From the NCBI GenBank assembly GCA_960531495.1, contig OY482866.1, positions 19,413,346 to 19,477,345 of the forward strand: 64,000 bases of DNA, read 5' to 3'. The notes under the pieces are model-generated. The model was not told the origin of the DNA and did not search any database. It saw only the letters and a list, made by a program, of their open reading frames with translations. Origin of the DNA: Zeus faber. Lineage: Eukaryota; Chordata; Actinopteri; Zeiformes; Zeidae. Numbering within the stretch: the stretch's first letter is position 1; every line of letters starts with the position of its first letter. Positions 38,760 through 50,765 of this stretch are shown here, piece by piece. The translations under genes and the position numbers were made by a program.

Positions 38760-40710
38760 AGGATTGCCCTTGTCAGTGACTATCAAACTATTCCACCGAA
38801 TGTGTGAACCATCACTAAACCTAGCAATAACAGTTCTGGTAAAACATTTGATCTAACCTTTAGGCAACTTACTACCCCGATGTCATGTTAGAACACAAGC
38901 AGTAGCTGCTCCATTCTCAGTCTTTTGTCCTATTTTTGTTCGTTTTATGATATGGAAAAGTTGGATCATGAATAAATGTGTTGCTTGGAAGCTGCTGATG
39001 AGCTCTATCAAGCGGTAAAAAGTACTTTGATATTTCCAAGGTACACATTTCTAGGTGTGGGACTAAAGTGAATAACTAACTGCTCAGTGGACTTGGGTCT
39101 GTCACTCTGTGTTGTTTAATTGCTCTTCTCTTTATTACTATTTCTTTCCTGACTGCTCGTTAGGATTGCAATTTTCCTTTATGTACACTGAAGGCCTAGC
39201 AGTATTACATTATAATAATTAGTATTACAGCCTAAAAAGTAAGTTATTTTTCTGTACATTTTAGATTATCACGTTACATACAATCCCTGGTGTGAACCAC
39301 TATATTGTTGCAAAATAAAATTCATTACCTTTTTCTGTGACTCTCTGACGTGTTTCTGTTCTCCAGTGCATTTCTGGGGCATTGAGGTTGACAGATATTA
39401 ACTTGAAGGCTATATGGTGATTACTGTATATATGTACTATGGTACAGGTGTTCCATATTCAGTACATCAGAATCTTATTACAAATACTATTAAAAATGAC
39501 CAATAATCCATATGGTCGCGCTTTTTTTTTTTTTAAGTGTTCATCCATATTGACAGTCTACTTTGTCAAACTCCCCGCTGGTGCCTGTCTACAGTGACCC
39601 TGAGAGCTCAATGCATTGCAACTTAAAACGTAAAAAAGCCATGACGTAATGGAAGTGAGCAACAATGAATGCATCGATTTATCTGCAATGAGGTATATTT
39701 AGAAAAATGTTTTAGTGCCTTTAATTAAATATTAAAATCTTGACAAGGATTGACCTGGCGCTGCACGATGCCTCTATGCAATTAGAAATAGGGAAAAACA
39801 TCTTTTACATTGTTTTTTGTTTAAGTGTGATATGGCGTATTGTCTCTCGAAACAAATCAAATCAGTGGGCCCTCAATGTGACCCCAGTGCAAAACTCCGA
39901 CATGCGACTAGAGTAGCGAGGAAGCAGATGGAGGATTTGGTCTGTGATAGGTGCTGCTCCATGTTATTACCTACTTATAAAATCTTATATATAATTACAG
40001 ACAAAACAATTTAATAAAATTACATTACATTGTGGCTGTTGTATTTGTGTTTTCTTAAGTTGCAGTGTGTTGAGCTCTCACTTATTGCACATGGCAGATC
40101 CCAATAAACATAAATTGAACATTGAACGGCCGTTTCTGACGAATTGGCCGCTAAAAAAAGTAGCAAATAAGGTTGTTTCTTTTTACAACAAAATAATCTC
40201 ACGGATGGAGCTGGAGGACTCCAGGTTCAATAAGTCCTGTTCCCATTTTTTCGCTGATTAGCCAGGCCGGCACCGTCACCCACCTTCTCCCACTTACCTG
40301 GCAACACCATCAGCAGTCAAGTTCATCCAACTCCACCCTCCTGGGGCCGGACTGGGAGGCTGTTTCACCGGTGATGCAGCAGCCTGGGGCCCCTCCACCC
40401 AGGGAGCTCTGCCTTGATCCTCCACCTGTCCAGCTCCCGCTGTTTGAAGGAGAGATGCAACATTGATTGGCCTCAACCTTCCCTTTCCCTCCGTAATTGT
40501 CAGGTGTGTTTGAGGGTCAGGTTGTGTGTGTGTTTTTTATTTGAGCTTTACCAAACAGGCTTCCGTCAGGCTACATGTTTGTAAATAGAGACAAGTTGGA
40601 GCAACTGTTGCCATTCAGATACAGTCATTGAGGATGGTGCGTTGCTGTGGACTGAAAAACAACAAAGAAATAAGTTAAATATGCAGAATATTCAAATTAT
40701 ATACAGAATA
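38760..40710. other. Intergenic sequence, nothing recognised
   Basis: AT-rich DNA with a T-run near 39522-39535. No open frame above 66 codons here resembles a family I know. No RNA gene was recognised. Confidence 0.6.
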
Positions 40711-40714
40711 CGCT

Positions 40715-40729
40715 GGGGGGGGGGGGGGG
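40715..40729 (+). repeat. G15 homopolymer
   Basis: Fifteen consecutive G residues in AT-rich surroundings. It can form a G-quadruplex and is a likely polymorphic or sequencing-error-prone site. Confidence 0.9.
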
Positions 40730-42699
40730 TAAGAGTGACGTAAAAGGTGTCCCATTACGCTGGTTGCATAAGGAAACTGAGTAAAATAAAAATACTATTT
40801 TGGGGGAGCGATCGGGGTGTAGAAGCACTATTATTTAAAATCATATTGAGGTGGACAGCACCCCCATCCCCCCACATAATTTCAGCCTCTGAATGTACTG
40901 TATATTATTAAATGATTACGTATAAGTTTCTTTTCAGAGCTAGTATTAAAATAACAAAAACATTGTTAGTTGACTTGCAACTTTTTTCTCATTCGTGCAA
41001 TTTTAGTAGATGAAAGGGAAATTTGTAATTAGATTTTTACCCATCATCCTACCACCCATCATTTTTTCCAGGCGGAAAAAAAAGCAACAGATGCTTCCTT
41101 TGGAGGCCAAAAAAAAACAAAAAAAAAAAAAAAAAACCTAAAAACTAGAAATGCAGCATGTGCTCCAACTCCAGCAATGATGGCGATCACATGGAGAATG
41201 TCAAGAGCAGCACTTTGCTTTTTTACTTCCTTTTTCGTATCGCAGATGGCTGCACTGCCTTATCAGGGAGGAAGGAGGGAGAGGGGTTGTCCAATGGCCA
41301 AGCTTTTGGGAAATCGGAAGAAACAAAAAGTCAAAAGCTTTGGATTCCAACACTCATGTGTTTGAACTGAGTGGGGGATCAAAGAATGGAGGGAGCACAC
41401 GCTACCATTAGCGTTAGCACATGGAGGGTCTCTCTGCAGTGGAGAGTAGCAGTGTTAGATTCCATGCTGCTGAAAGGAGTCAGAGGCCGGATGCCGTGTT
41501 AAATCCCCTTCAACTCAGCTTGGTCAAAGCCGGTGCAGGTGGAGTGGGAAGTGGCGGCGTCCACCTCCATTGAAACACTAAAACCTTGGAGATCTGGTTT
41601 CTAAGGCCTAAACCCTACGCGTATTTGAACGACGCTGTGCTTTGCAAGACGTCTTTAGCGGTTTCAGAATATCAACCTCAAAATGCAAACCATGAAGTCG
41701 TCCGGATTTGGAGGGAAATCCTGGTGATGCTCCGTGGGGTCCAGGTGCTTTGGGCTCGGAAGGTTCTTGCGGCCGCCTATCCTTTCTGCGGCTCGGAGAC
41801 ACTGGTAAGTTTCTGAACTCATAGTAGTTACAAATAACCAATTAATATAATTTGGAACCTTATTATATATTGATACTGACAGGAACTGGATAAAACTTAT
41901 CTGGTGCCTGAGGAAAGAAGAGAGACACAAGATGAGGGAAATGATATTGACAGCGGACGGGAGCACCAGGGGGATAGAGCGAAGGAGATAAACAAACAGA
42001 CGACTCTAAAAACGACAGAGCAGAACAGAGCTGGAGGGAGGAGAGACTGAGACTGACAGACTGACAGACAGACACGAGGCAGAATGACTGACAGCAGTTC
42101 AACTCTGCTGTAGGATTTGTCTCTTTACGAGTGACTCAGTGAAAAGATGGGTTCAGTTGGTGTAGCTTGCGCATGAATGACTCACGGACGGTCGTTTGCG
42201 ATCCGCTTCAGCCAAAGTGAATCACTGACTGCGACAAGACAAGAGACCGACAGAGAGAGAGAGACACACAACCAGAGGGGAGAGAAACAGACAGACGGAC
42301 GGTCATTTTCAGCTGATATTTTGGTGTTTTTATTTTGTTTTGGTCTCACTTTGGTGAATGAGACCACACACGCACCCTGTGGAGTGTAAGCAGGTCACGG
42401 CGGGGCGCACCGAGGCCAAGCTGTTCCGGCATGTGGTTCCCCGGGGGGCGACGCACCGGTGCCATTTCCTCGCCAAGCCAGACCGGCAGAGGGCGCTGTG
42501 GAGGGGGCGGAGCCTGGAGCCTGTCTGCCACTGGTCCAAACTCCATTTACACCATGTTTTGTTTGGCTTTTTGGAGTGGGCACCACCTTTTTTTTTTTTT
42601 TTTTTTATGTTACATTTTTATCTCAATCTAGGACGTTTGGTATTGCAGAATCATGTTTCATGACTGCATTTATGGCTATATATACACATGTTATTGTAG
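40730..42699. other. Intergenic sequence with an A-rich run and a GA/CA-rich patch
   Basis: Contains an almost pure A tract at about 41109-41136 and a short GA/CA-rich patch at about 42240-42300. A stretch at 41669-41802 sits between an AG and a GTAAGT donor-like sequence. Its product is not recognisable, so no exon is called. Confidence 0.6.
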
Positions 42700-43109
42700 G
42701 ACAGCATGGAAGTAGCCCTGAAAGAGACTCTGGACTTAAAACCAAAGGTGACCACGCCTTTTCTGTCACGGCCCCTCGACTCCTCAATGACCTTCCTGCG
42801 GAGTCAGCGACTTCTTTTAAGCCCCTTCTCAAAACCCATTTTTAAAGATGTGCTTTTATGTGATGTCGCCCCCTTTCTTTATCTATTTTATTGTTTACTT
42901 GTGTCTATTATCACATTGCATCTACTCTTTTTGGGTTTTTTTGTCTCGTCATCCGCTTTCACAATTTAATTCATTTAATTACTGTTTATTAATGTTCCTT
43001 CACCTTTTAATTTCAAGATCTGAGCACTCTGCTTTCATTTCTGTCGAAGCACTTTGTAAGCTCTGTTTTTAAAGGCGCTGTGTAAATAAATCTATTATTA
43101 TTATTATCA
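42700..43109 (+). mobile_element. 5'-truncated L2/Maui-type LINE with (ATT)n tail
   Basis: At 42700-42845 the + strand reads GDHAFSVTAPRLLNDLP, then a serine-rich stretch ending FKPLLKTHF and a stop. This is the conserved C-terminus of L2-clade ORF2 (G-D-x-AFS-V-AP-x-LWN-x-LP ... FK-x-x-LKTHLF). It is followed by a T-rich 3'UTR of about 200 bases. The end GGCGCTGTGTAAATAAATC precedes (TAT)n at 43089-43109, the short 3' microsatellite typical of L2 insertions. Only the last 49 or so codons remain, so the copy is 5'-truncated. Confidence 0.82.
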
Positions 43110-44382
43110 TAAGAATCATTGAATTCTGCCAAAACAAGTTATTTTGCCAACGTCACTCGTAAAGAGTCAAACTTTCCAATGCGTGGCTCACGATGCACGG
43201 AGCTTTTTCTTCCTTGAATCGAGAGTTGAGTCTCAGTCCGGCCGGTGAACAGAGTCGAACGAAACGACTCTTTGGCCAAAACGACTCCCCAGTCATTCAC
43301 GAGTCCTGTTCGCCGCGAACTAATCGATTGTGAACGACCGCCGCGTGACCAGACGCCCGAGGGCCCGCCTCTGTGCCGGTGCGCTGGGTTTTCTTTTGTG
43401 CTCGTCAACGTCCACGTTCCCTCGTGGGCGACGCGTTTCGGGATCCGGAGGCGGGCGCCGAATTGTCCCATCGACAGCTTGGTCCCGGGATTCAAACGCT
43501 CCTCCCCTCGCTTTTCTGGGGCCATTCCTCTCACTGCGAATTTGTTGTTTTTTTTGGGGGGGGGGGGGGGTTTTCACCCCTCGTCGCCTCCATTAGGATG
43601 ATAGATGAGGGGAGATGCGGAGGGAATGGTTAATCTTTCAGGGGGGAAAGCGACTCGAGAAAGAGAGAGGGAAGCAGCCATCTGCCTAAATAAAGAGAAA
43701 CTTGGTATTCAGGGGGAGAATGACATCGCACAGTGATCTCAAAGCCAAGACGGAAAGAAATAAAGAACAAAGATATTAGACGGAACGGAAATCTGCGCGT
43801 GTGGGGGTTTAGAGGAAGGAAGGAAGGGATGGAGGGATGGAGGTTGGCTTCCTCCCCGGGAGTCGGCTTAATGAGCTCGGAGTTTCTAAGTAATAATGGC
43901 TTCTCCAGCAGATAACAGTCATTGCGGCGTCTCCACTCCACTTAAACCATTACGGCCCCGGCAGCAGACACTTTCGGGATGATGGGCTTTTGGTCCAACG
44001 GGACATTTTTCGGACTATCGGGATTTCGGAATAAAGGGGCCGCGGAAACGATGGGGAGTCGCCCCCGTCTCAAACACTCGCCCCTGCTGCGTCGGGATCC
44101 TTGTTTACGCGGTGGGCGGCACAGCATAGCGGGCGCGGGGGCGGGGTGAAACAATGCAACAATATTATAATTATTGTTATCGTCGTTATATTTTAGGAGG
44201 CTTTGAGAAGCAAAGCGGCGTCGTTTGGATTCCAGATCACACGTTCGGGGGCCGCCTCGTCACTTTCCCGGGGCATTAGTTGCCATCAGACACCCCCCCC
44301 CCCCCTAAACATATGTAATTTTTGGGAGATGATCTAAAACGGGGCGACGGCATCAATGTCACTTTTCCTTCAGGATCCTAAA
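43110..44382. other. GC-rich intergenic segment, no gene recognised
   Basis: Many CpG dinucleotides, a T8G15 composite homopolymer at about 43548-43570 and a GGAA/GGGAT-rich patch near 43810-43845. Overlapping open frames of 80-130 codons on both strands are expected from the composition and have no recognisable product. Around 43245-43330 there are repeated CGACTC/GAGTCG motifs that could be an old transposon end, but I cannot assign it. Confidence 0.5.
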
Positions 44383-44931
44383 ATCAGTAGCGCTGTATTA
44401 AACCCTGTCGCTTAATTCGGGTGAAAACGGCTGAAAACAGGAAAGTATAGAATGGAGAAGTAGGACCAAGGCCCGAGCGATTCTCCTGAGCAAAGGAGGG
44501 ATGGAGGTGGAGGGATGGATGGATGGAGGAGGGTTTGGCCTCTGGTGCCTCCAACTATCTCCTATCTCACTATCCATCCATCCATCTCTCTCCATCCCAG
44601 TATCTATCAATAATGATATCGATCAAGAGTGAGCAAAATACCGTAATTACATTAAGTTGTGCACCTCAATTTCCCTACGCAGTGAATAAAGTGTCTTAGC
44701 TTTCCATCTATATCTCCATCCATCCATCCATTTATCCATCTAACAACATCCGCCATGACGAAAAAATTAGTAGCACTGTATGAAACGCTGTCGCTTATTT
44801 TGGAATTAAAAACAGTAAAGTATAGAATAGAGAAGTACTGTAGGACCAAGGACCGAGCAATTCACCTGAGGAAAGGAGGGATGGAGGTGGAGGGATGGCG
44901 GTGGAGGGAGGGTGGGCCTCTGGTGCCTCCA
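44383..44931. repeat. Local direct repeat, two diverged ~170-bp copies
   Basis: Copies at 44383-44552 and 44766-44931 share AGTAG(C)GCTGTAT, ACGCTGTCGCTTA, AAAGTATAGAAT, GGACCAAGG, GAGCAATTC and TGGTGCCTCC in the same order. They are separated by a second module with CCAT repeats. The divergence is visible by eye, so the duplication is old. Confidence 0.8.
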
Positions 44932-45890
44932 CAGATCTGGATCAAAAAGCTCTTAATACAGAATCACAGTGAAGTCGCATCAATATTTCATCACAGGAGA
45001 AGAACTACACCTCCACCTCCACCCCCGTCTCCTTCCCTTGCTTCACCCTTCATGGGCCAATTGATGTGATTTGATTTGGGATTTCAAATATTATTACAGC
45101 TCCTCCAGATCAATCCACGGAAAATACCTTTGAAATCACATCATTCACACATAAAGTTCTACCTGATTATGGAAAAAAATGAAAATAAACAAACCTAAAA
45201 ATGACAAATAAGGCTAAAATTGGTTAAAAAATTTAGCATAAAACCTTAATGAACCCCTGTTCATTTTTATGTTAATCAGAAATAATTTGAGTAGTTGCAT
45301 GTATATAAAAAAAAAATTGGAGAAAAGTTAACTGGAGTTAACTTTAAAATATATTTTAATGATTTGAGTTAATTCAGAGTACGTTTAGTGTTCTTATTTT
45401 TAGCTTTATTATAGATTATAATTTATTTTTTGGTTGCTGTATGTTATATTTTTCCCTTCATGTTACTTAGCTTATATTCGATACATAAACAATATTTTCT
45501 ATATTATTACATTTTTTATTGTTGCCTATTTTCGATGTGAGCGATATCTATAGTACCACAAATACACTAATAGTGGCGCACCTCAATTTCCCTCCAGGGA
45601 TGAATAGCGTATCGTTTACCCATCCATTCATCCATCTATCTATTCAGCCAACCATCCATCACCTTCGATGTTAGTTGGGTGTAACTTCCCATCCACCCAT
45701 CCATCTTTTTATTTCTAGCCATCCCTATATCTATCTGTCGATCAAGAGTGAGATCTATAGTAGTATAGTAATTAGTACTGCAATTACCTTAATAGTCACG
45801 CACCTCAATTTCCGTCCGGGATGAATAATTTGTCTAAGCTTTCCATCTACATATTTATCTCTCCATCCAACAACATAATTCACAGGATCT
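44555..45890 (+). repeat. CCAT/CTAT microsatellites with three retroposon-tail-like modules
   Basis: Modules at about 44648-44750, 45565-45680 and 45780-45880 share GCACCTCAATTTCC(C/G)T, GGGATGAATA or GTGAATAAAG, and AAGCTTTCCATCTA, and lead into CCAT/CTAT repeats. GATCAAGAGTGAG precedes two of them (44622 and 45739). AATTTCCC plus GATNAATAAAGT followed by a tetranucleotide tail is what common fish LINE 3' ends look like, so these are probably retroposon tails with expanded microsatellites. The family name is not certain. Confidence 0.6.
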
Positions 45891-46912
45891 GATCTATAAA
45901 TCCCTTGTGCTGGAAACAATTTCTGAATCTGCACAGTAACCAAACAACTTCACCAGAATGGTAAAACGCACTCACCGTATTTCTGGTAGAGCTTTCCCGT
46001 CTCCTTTTAATGTCAGGCAATAACAATGTTTTGTTTTGTTCCTCTGACAGCTTTAGAAACAATGTACTGAGGTGTAAAAAAAAAACAAAAAAACAAAGCA
46101 ATGGTTGAAGTTTCTTTCCTCTCTGTGGGGAAAACAGGTGATTTAGTCAAGTCGCCTCCTTGTTAGAATTCATCTCTTTTTCCGCTCCCTTCAGAGGGAC
46201 TTCCAAGCTCTGCATTTGGAATATTTTCATTATATTGATGTTTTTGTGATGACCGCATACATTCATATTATTGTATTTAATATACCTTCTCTGGGTCCTC
46301 TATTAAAGTTGCAATCCATAAAAATCATCTGCGTTGGGTGGACACCCAGAATTCCATTCAACACCGCGTTCTATCTGAGAAAAGGTGGCGGACCCTGCCA
46401 CCTTCCACAAACATGGCAGCACTTTAAGTTCCCCCTCTGATTATAATACAGTAACACAGTACTGTATTGTAATACAGGTATTGCATATATAATCCAATCA
46501 GAATTGTACCTTAAAGTGGTAATCCGCAAGATTCTTTTGTTTAAGGAAAACATCCCATAGTTGATGGGTTTTTAGCTGAAAACAGCCATTCAATGGATTT
46601 AATGTTACTCTGGATGTGCTCCTCTATAAACTACCCATTGGAAGATAACCTGCCCGTTTCCTACATTTCAAAGGCCTCGATTGTTTTTGTTTTTTTTTTA
46701 TAAACAAAATAATCTCACAGATTACCGCTTTAAATCTAATTTCATAATCCATCAATCGCCACCAAAAGAGCTCTCCATGTTTATTTGCATTTTTTTAAGT
46801 AGTGAAGTTAACATAGATGTTTGTATGTTCTGCATATTTGGTTATTTACTTTTTTTTTGGCCATTTTCTTTGGACATTTGACTAAAATATCAATATAATA
46901 AAAATATTCCAA
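45891..46912. other. Intergenic sequence, nothing recognised
   Basis: AT-rich DNA with short A and T runs (for example 46078-46100). No open frame above 75 codons and no recognisable repeat or RNA. Confidence 0.6.
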
Positions 46913-46913
46913 A

Positions 46914-46986
46914 TAAAAAAATACACTCAGAACTGCCAAATGTTCAAATATTATTTGAACATTTGGCAGTTGTTAGTGTATTTTTT
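46914..46986. repeat. Near-perfect 73-bp inverted repeat (hairpin)
   Basis: AACTGCCAAATGTTCAAATA (46931-46950) is followed after one base by its exact reverse complement (46952-46971). Outside this core the arms continue to pair (ATACACTC with GTTAGTGTAT, A-run with T-run) with only two mismatches, so arms are about 36 bp. It could be a small palindromic MITE, a product of replication template switching, or a source of a hairpin RNA. The first two are more likely given the AT-rich outer arms. Confidence 0.85.
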
Positions 46987-47542
46987 ATACTGATTGTTCA
47001 GCGATGCACCAACCTTCACCACAACAAATTCCTCATATGAAAACGTATTCGGCCCAATAAACAGATTGCGATACCGAACCGTTAATAACAAACTGCTTGA
47101 TTTTGGGGATTTTTTTCTTTCCTCCTCACACGGAACAAAAAATATAATATTGGGGACAAACATGTTTCCTGGAAAAAAAAAAAAAAAAAAAAAGCCTCCC
47201 GTCGAGTTGAAAAGAAGCTCTTCACCCAGACAGCACAACCCCAATGTGTCACATTCTGGGCGGTTTCCCTGCCATCCCAAAACGCTCACGCTGAGCGGAA
47301 ACTAGGCTGCGATGTGCTCAACATGTCACCACGGCGACGGCAAACGCGGGAAAGCTGAAGACACGTTCAGAGGACGGTCGTTTTGGGGTTTTTTTAAGCC
47401 AGGACCTGATAATTAGATGAAATTATTACGGCTCTGGGCGTGGAACGTTTAGGGCTCGAGATATAAACGTCCTTTTCCACAACAGGAAGCTGTATCAGTA
47501 TAACAGCATTAAAATATATATGTACACCCTTTGCAGCTTCCC
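46987..47542. other. Intergenic sequence with an A22 run
   Basis: Contains an A22 homopolymer at about 47173-47194. No gene or named repeat recognised. Confidence 0.6.
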
Positions 47543-48004
47543 GTTTTAAGACTCTTACGTTAGCAACATTCTGATCTTCCCATTTTTGATGATTGAACTG
47601 TGCGTTCCAACTCTAACCCTTGAATCGGCTTTCAGCTCCAGGAAGTTGCGCCGCTTCCGACTGGAAACCCCGTATTCCCGCGAGTGCTTTTGAAATAACG
47701 GTAACATCACATTTTATTTCAAACTAATTTCCCTAATCGTACAGCCAGAGCGTAATGTGGGCTACAGCAGGTTGCCAGTGGGAAGCAACGCAACTTCCTG
47801 TTTCTAGTCCCTCACGTTAGCATGGATGTAGCCAAAATAGTTGACAAAAGTTGCACTAGTCAGTGAAACCCTGACCAACGGTATAAAAGGCATGGGTTGT
47901 GGCCATTTTCTTCTCTTCGGCATAACATCAGTCAGCTCTTTTGGCTACATCGGCGCAAGCGTCAGACTAGAAACAGGAAGTTGCGTCTTAAGAGTCTTTT
48001 AAAC
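47543..48004. mobile_element. Foldback (MITE-like) element with nested inverted repeats
   Basis: The inner element is 47788-47986. ACGCAACTTCCTGTTTCTAG plus TC (22 bases at 47788-47809) is the exact reverse complement of 47965-47986. A second pair, GATGTAGCCAAAA (47825-47837) and TTTTGGCTACATC (47939-47951), is also exact. A 101-base centre separates the arms. A further, looser pair (GTTTTAAGACTCTTA at 47543 and TTAAGAGTCTTTTAAAC at 47988-48004) suggests a larger 460-bp foldback, and another AGGAAGTTGCG copy lies at 47640. No open frame is present, so it would be non-autonomous. No family is assigned and no clear target-site duplication was identified. Confidence 0.6.
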
Positions 48005-48879
48005 GTTTGCCCCATTGGATTGCATTGAAGAGAAGCTGCAGCAGAGTGGTAAGGCCCTCAGCCGTGGAGCGCTCAGCGCGGCCGATGCCGTGAACGGTTA
48101 CAAATGACGGCAACTAACATTTAAATAAGAACAACAAAAGGAAAAAAAAAACCCGGGGCCGGGGAAAAAAAATTGCGAGCCCAACAATGCGCTTATTGTG
48201 ACGAAGTTATTATTTTGGGAGGAAAATGATGTCGGCGCGCGACGGTAATTGTAAAGTCATTCAGCGCGAAGGCTTCTCCTCCTTATCTCCTGCCTCCACC
48301 GCCTTTTTCTTTTTTAATTTGGTCATTACCCGGTGAATCCCAAACCGCCGGAACGGAAGACCCTCGACGCCGCCTCCAACACTAGCGCCCGCGTGTCTTT
48401 ATTCGGGGGGTTTGGATCCCACGTCTCCATTGTGTCTCCGTCTCTTACACTTTTTCAGCGTTTAACGGGGAAACAAAAAGGCGAGGGAGCTCCGCCCGAG
48501 GCGGCCCCACAACCCAGCAGCCGTCGGAGAGAACATTTGTAATTTGAAAAAAAAAAAAAAAAAAAAAAAGTCAGATTGACCAATATTTAATCTTTGCTTT
48601 TACAGACTTTGCCGTACGAAAAACACAAAAGCCGAGTTTGCACAATGTCTTTCGGTTCGTAAGTATTATTTGACGACCCCGGGTATTTTCTACTTCATCG
48701 AGCCCCTTTATTATTTTATATCTTATATTCATATTATATTTATTAAAATATACTTTTGTCCCCCCCCCCATTGTCCTCTACAAGTTTCTTTTTTTTTTTT
48801 TTTACTACCACTAACTACTACTAACATTGTTTTCATGCCAGCTTCTGTGACACTGCAACTTCCCTCTGCAGACAAATCT
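48005..48879. other. Intergenic sequence with an A23 run
   Basis: Contains an A23 homopolymer at about 48547-48569, a C10 run near 48761-48770 and a T-run near 48788-48804. Nothing with gene character is recognised. Confidence 0.6.
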
Positions 48880-49235
48880 ATATCCACCCACCCCTCTATC
48901 CACCTATCTAGCATCCCACTATGTATCCACCTATCCATCATCCCTCTTTTTTCATTCATCTGTCAGTTGTTCCACCTATCCACCCCTCTATCCATCCCTC
49001 CACCCACCCCTCTATCCAGCCACCTATCTGGCATCCCACTATGTATCCACCTATCCATCAATCCTTCTTTCCATTCATCTGTCAGTCATTCCACCTATCC
49101 ACCCCTCTATCCATCCATCCACCTAGCTAGCTATCTACACAGAGGGATTTCTTTCCACCTGCCGATCCATCCCTCTTTGCACCCATACATCCCTCTCATC
49201 CACCTATCGATCTCCCATCATATCCATCCGTCATC
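48880..49235 (+). repeat. CCAT/CTAT-derived minisatellite
   Basis: Imperfect CCAT/CCACC/CTAT repeats throughout. Within it, about 95 bases starting at GCATCCCACTATGTATCC (48911) recur at 49030, an offset of 119 bp, so the simple repeat has been duplicated as a larger block. A 189-codon open frame across it (48670-49239) is an H/P/S/I-rich translation of the repeat and not a gene. Confidence 0.85.
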
Positions 49236-50709
49236 TTAACAAAGAGGAGGAGGAGTTGTCAAACTGAATGGGTTGCTCCAGTACAGGAAGTCACAGCGGT
49301 GAGGTCTGACCCAGTATCTCTCTCCACCCCCTCCCTCCCTCCCTCCATCTTTCCACGCTACGCTTCCCCCAGCAGGCCGGCTGCAGGGTCTGGGGGATGT
49401 TGTATTAATTAAGTCGCCTCGCTGCGCTGAATGGCCCCGCTCCAGGTCTCGCCGTCCGGCGATGCGCCAAGATGGCAGCGCTTGGTAAACAACTCCAGAT
49501 TCACCGCCGTACCGCCGTCGCCAGCCCTCACGGCCGACTCCAACGGGGAAGACAAAGGAAGCAGGAGAGACCCTGATCTCCTCCCTCCCGCCTTCGCTGT
49601 ACATTTCTTCGCCGACTGACCTTTTGTGTCGTAATTAAGCGGCGTGATCAGCGAACGGCGGTGATGTTTGTTTTCGTGTAAATATTAGCGAGCAACGTTT
49701 TGGCGTGGTTGAAATGGCCCGGGCCTTCGGCAAAATAGCGATTGCAGGAAATTACATTTTTCTGTTTAATCATGTTTATTACTGAATTTCCTCAAATAGT
49801 GGCCATGGCCTTTTTTTTTTTTTAACCTCAGCTGCAGAGGGTACCAGGCCTTTATTGGAAGCAGGCTTATATCCGAGGCAGGCTTTTACATTTGATTCCC
49901 TCTGTTTAATAAGTATATTTATATATTAGTATACATTTTATAACAAATTCAGTCGGGGTGCCGTGCCATGCAAACACATCTGGTGAACAAAGAACAAACA
50001 AAGCTAGTAGCCGACCTAAAAGTCTCACGTGTAGCTGACAGGGGAATTACAGTTTTCCAAGTTTGCCTCGAACACACTACTTCCTGCTTGGAGCACTGGG
50101 GAGAGCACGCTCAGATCGGGGCATTTGCCACAAGAAGCGATCGCTGATCTGCAAGGCAGCAATAGGAAATGGAGTAAGTTAAATACATCTACCATAAAAA
50201 CTTTTTATTGGCTTTGTTTGGAACAACGCCACAGCTCTGATCAGTTTTCCGCCGGTCTGTATTTGAGGCTTTTTTTTGTTCATGAACACCACAACCACTG
50301 CTTAAGACGGGGAATGAGAAAGTGTCGTTTCACTCAATTTGAGAACGGAGGAAAATTTATAAATCTAGAATAAAAAAAACATTTTATTTGCTATCTTTGG
50401 GGAAAAAGAGGTTTCTGATCTGAGCTGCGGAGCGCGATGCTCGGCCTAATGGCATGGTCCACTTTAGGGGTGTCTGAAATCGTATTAAAGGATCCTTCCA
50501 CGCATGAATATGGGATATTGTAATGTTTACGATTACAGGTAATGAAATATAAATGTTTCGACTTCCTTTCCCCCGGATCGCATCAATAAACTTAACCCCT
50601 TAGAGCCCAAATAAAGAAAGTGAGCTCAGAGCTCTGCGAATACATAAATCTAATGGGATAAACAAGGCCCAGCAATTGAGACCCACGGAGTTCTGTGTGG
50701 GCTCTACAG
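49236..50709. other. Intergenic sequence, nothing recognised
   Basis: Moderately GC-rich up to 49740, then AT-rich. Near 49845-49890 a GGCAGGCTT / GCCTTTATT motif occurs twice, reminiscent of a common dispersed fish repeat, but too short to call. No RNA gene or coding exon recognised. Confidence 0.55.
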
Positions 50710-50765
50710 CAGTGTTTCTCAAGTGGGGGAACTCGTACCCCTAGAGGTACTGCACGAGGTATAAA
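50710..50765 (+). mobile_element. hAT-like transposon end fragment
   Basis: CAGTGTTTCTCAAGTGGGGG followed by GTACCCCTAGAGGTAC closely resembles the terminal inverted repeat and subterminal palindrome of hAT elements (CAGNGNTTCTCAAA-type ends). The eight bases just outside, CTCTACAG, would be the target duplication. I did not find the matching end to the right within the next 1.5 kb, so this is a fragment or a strongly diverged copy. Confidence 0.5.

Noticed and set aside
41586..41816. Possible exon ending at an ACTG|GTAAGT donor near 41802
   Set aside because: The donor is good but the predicted peptide has no family resemblance and the opposite strand is equally open; single splice-like motifs are common by chance.
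46914..46986. microRNA precursor
   Set aside because: The stem is near perfect and symmetric with a one-base centre and AT-rich outer arms, unlike typical precursors with a larger loop and mismatches; kept only as an inverted repeat.
47889..47897. TATA-box-like GTATAAAAGG
   Set aside because: It lies in the centre of the foldback element with no initiator, exon or downstream frame to support a promoter.
48670..49239. 189-codon H/P/S/I-rich open frame
   Set aside because: It is a translation of the CCAT/CTAT minisatellite.
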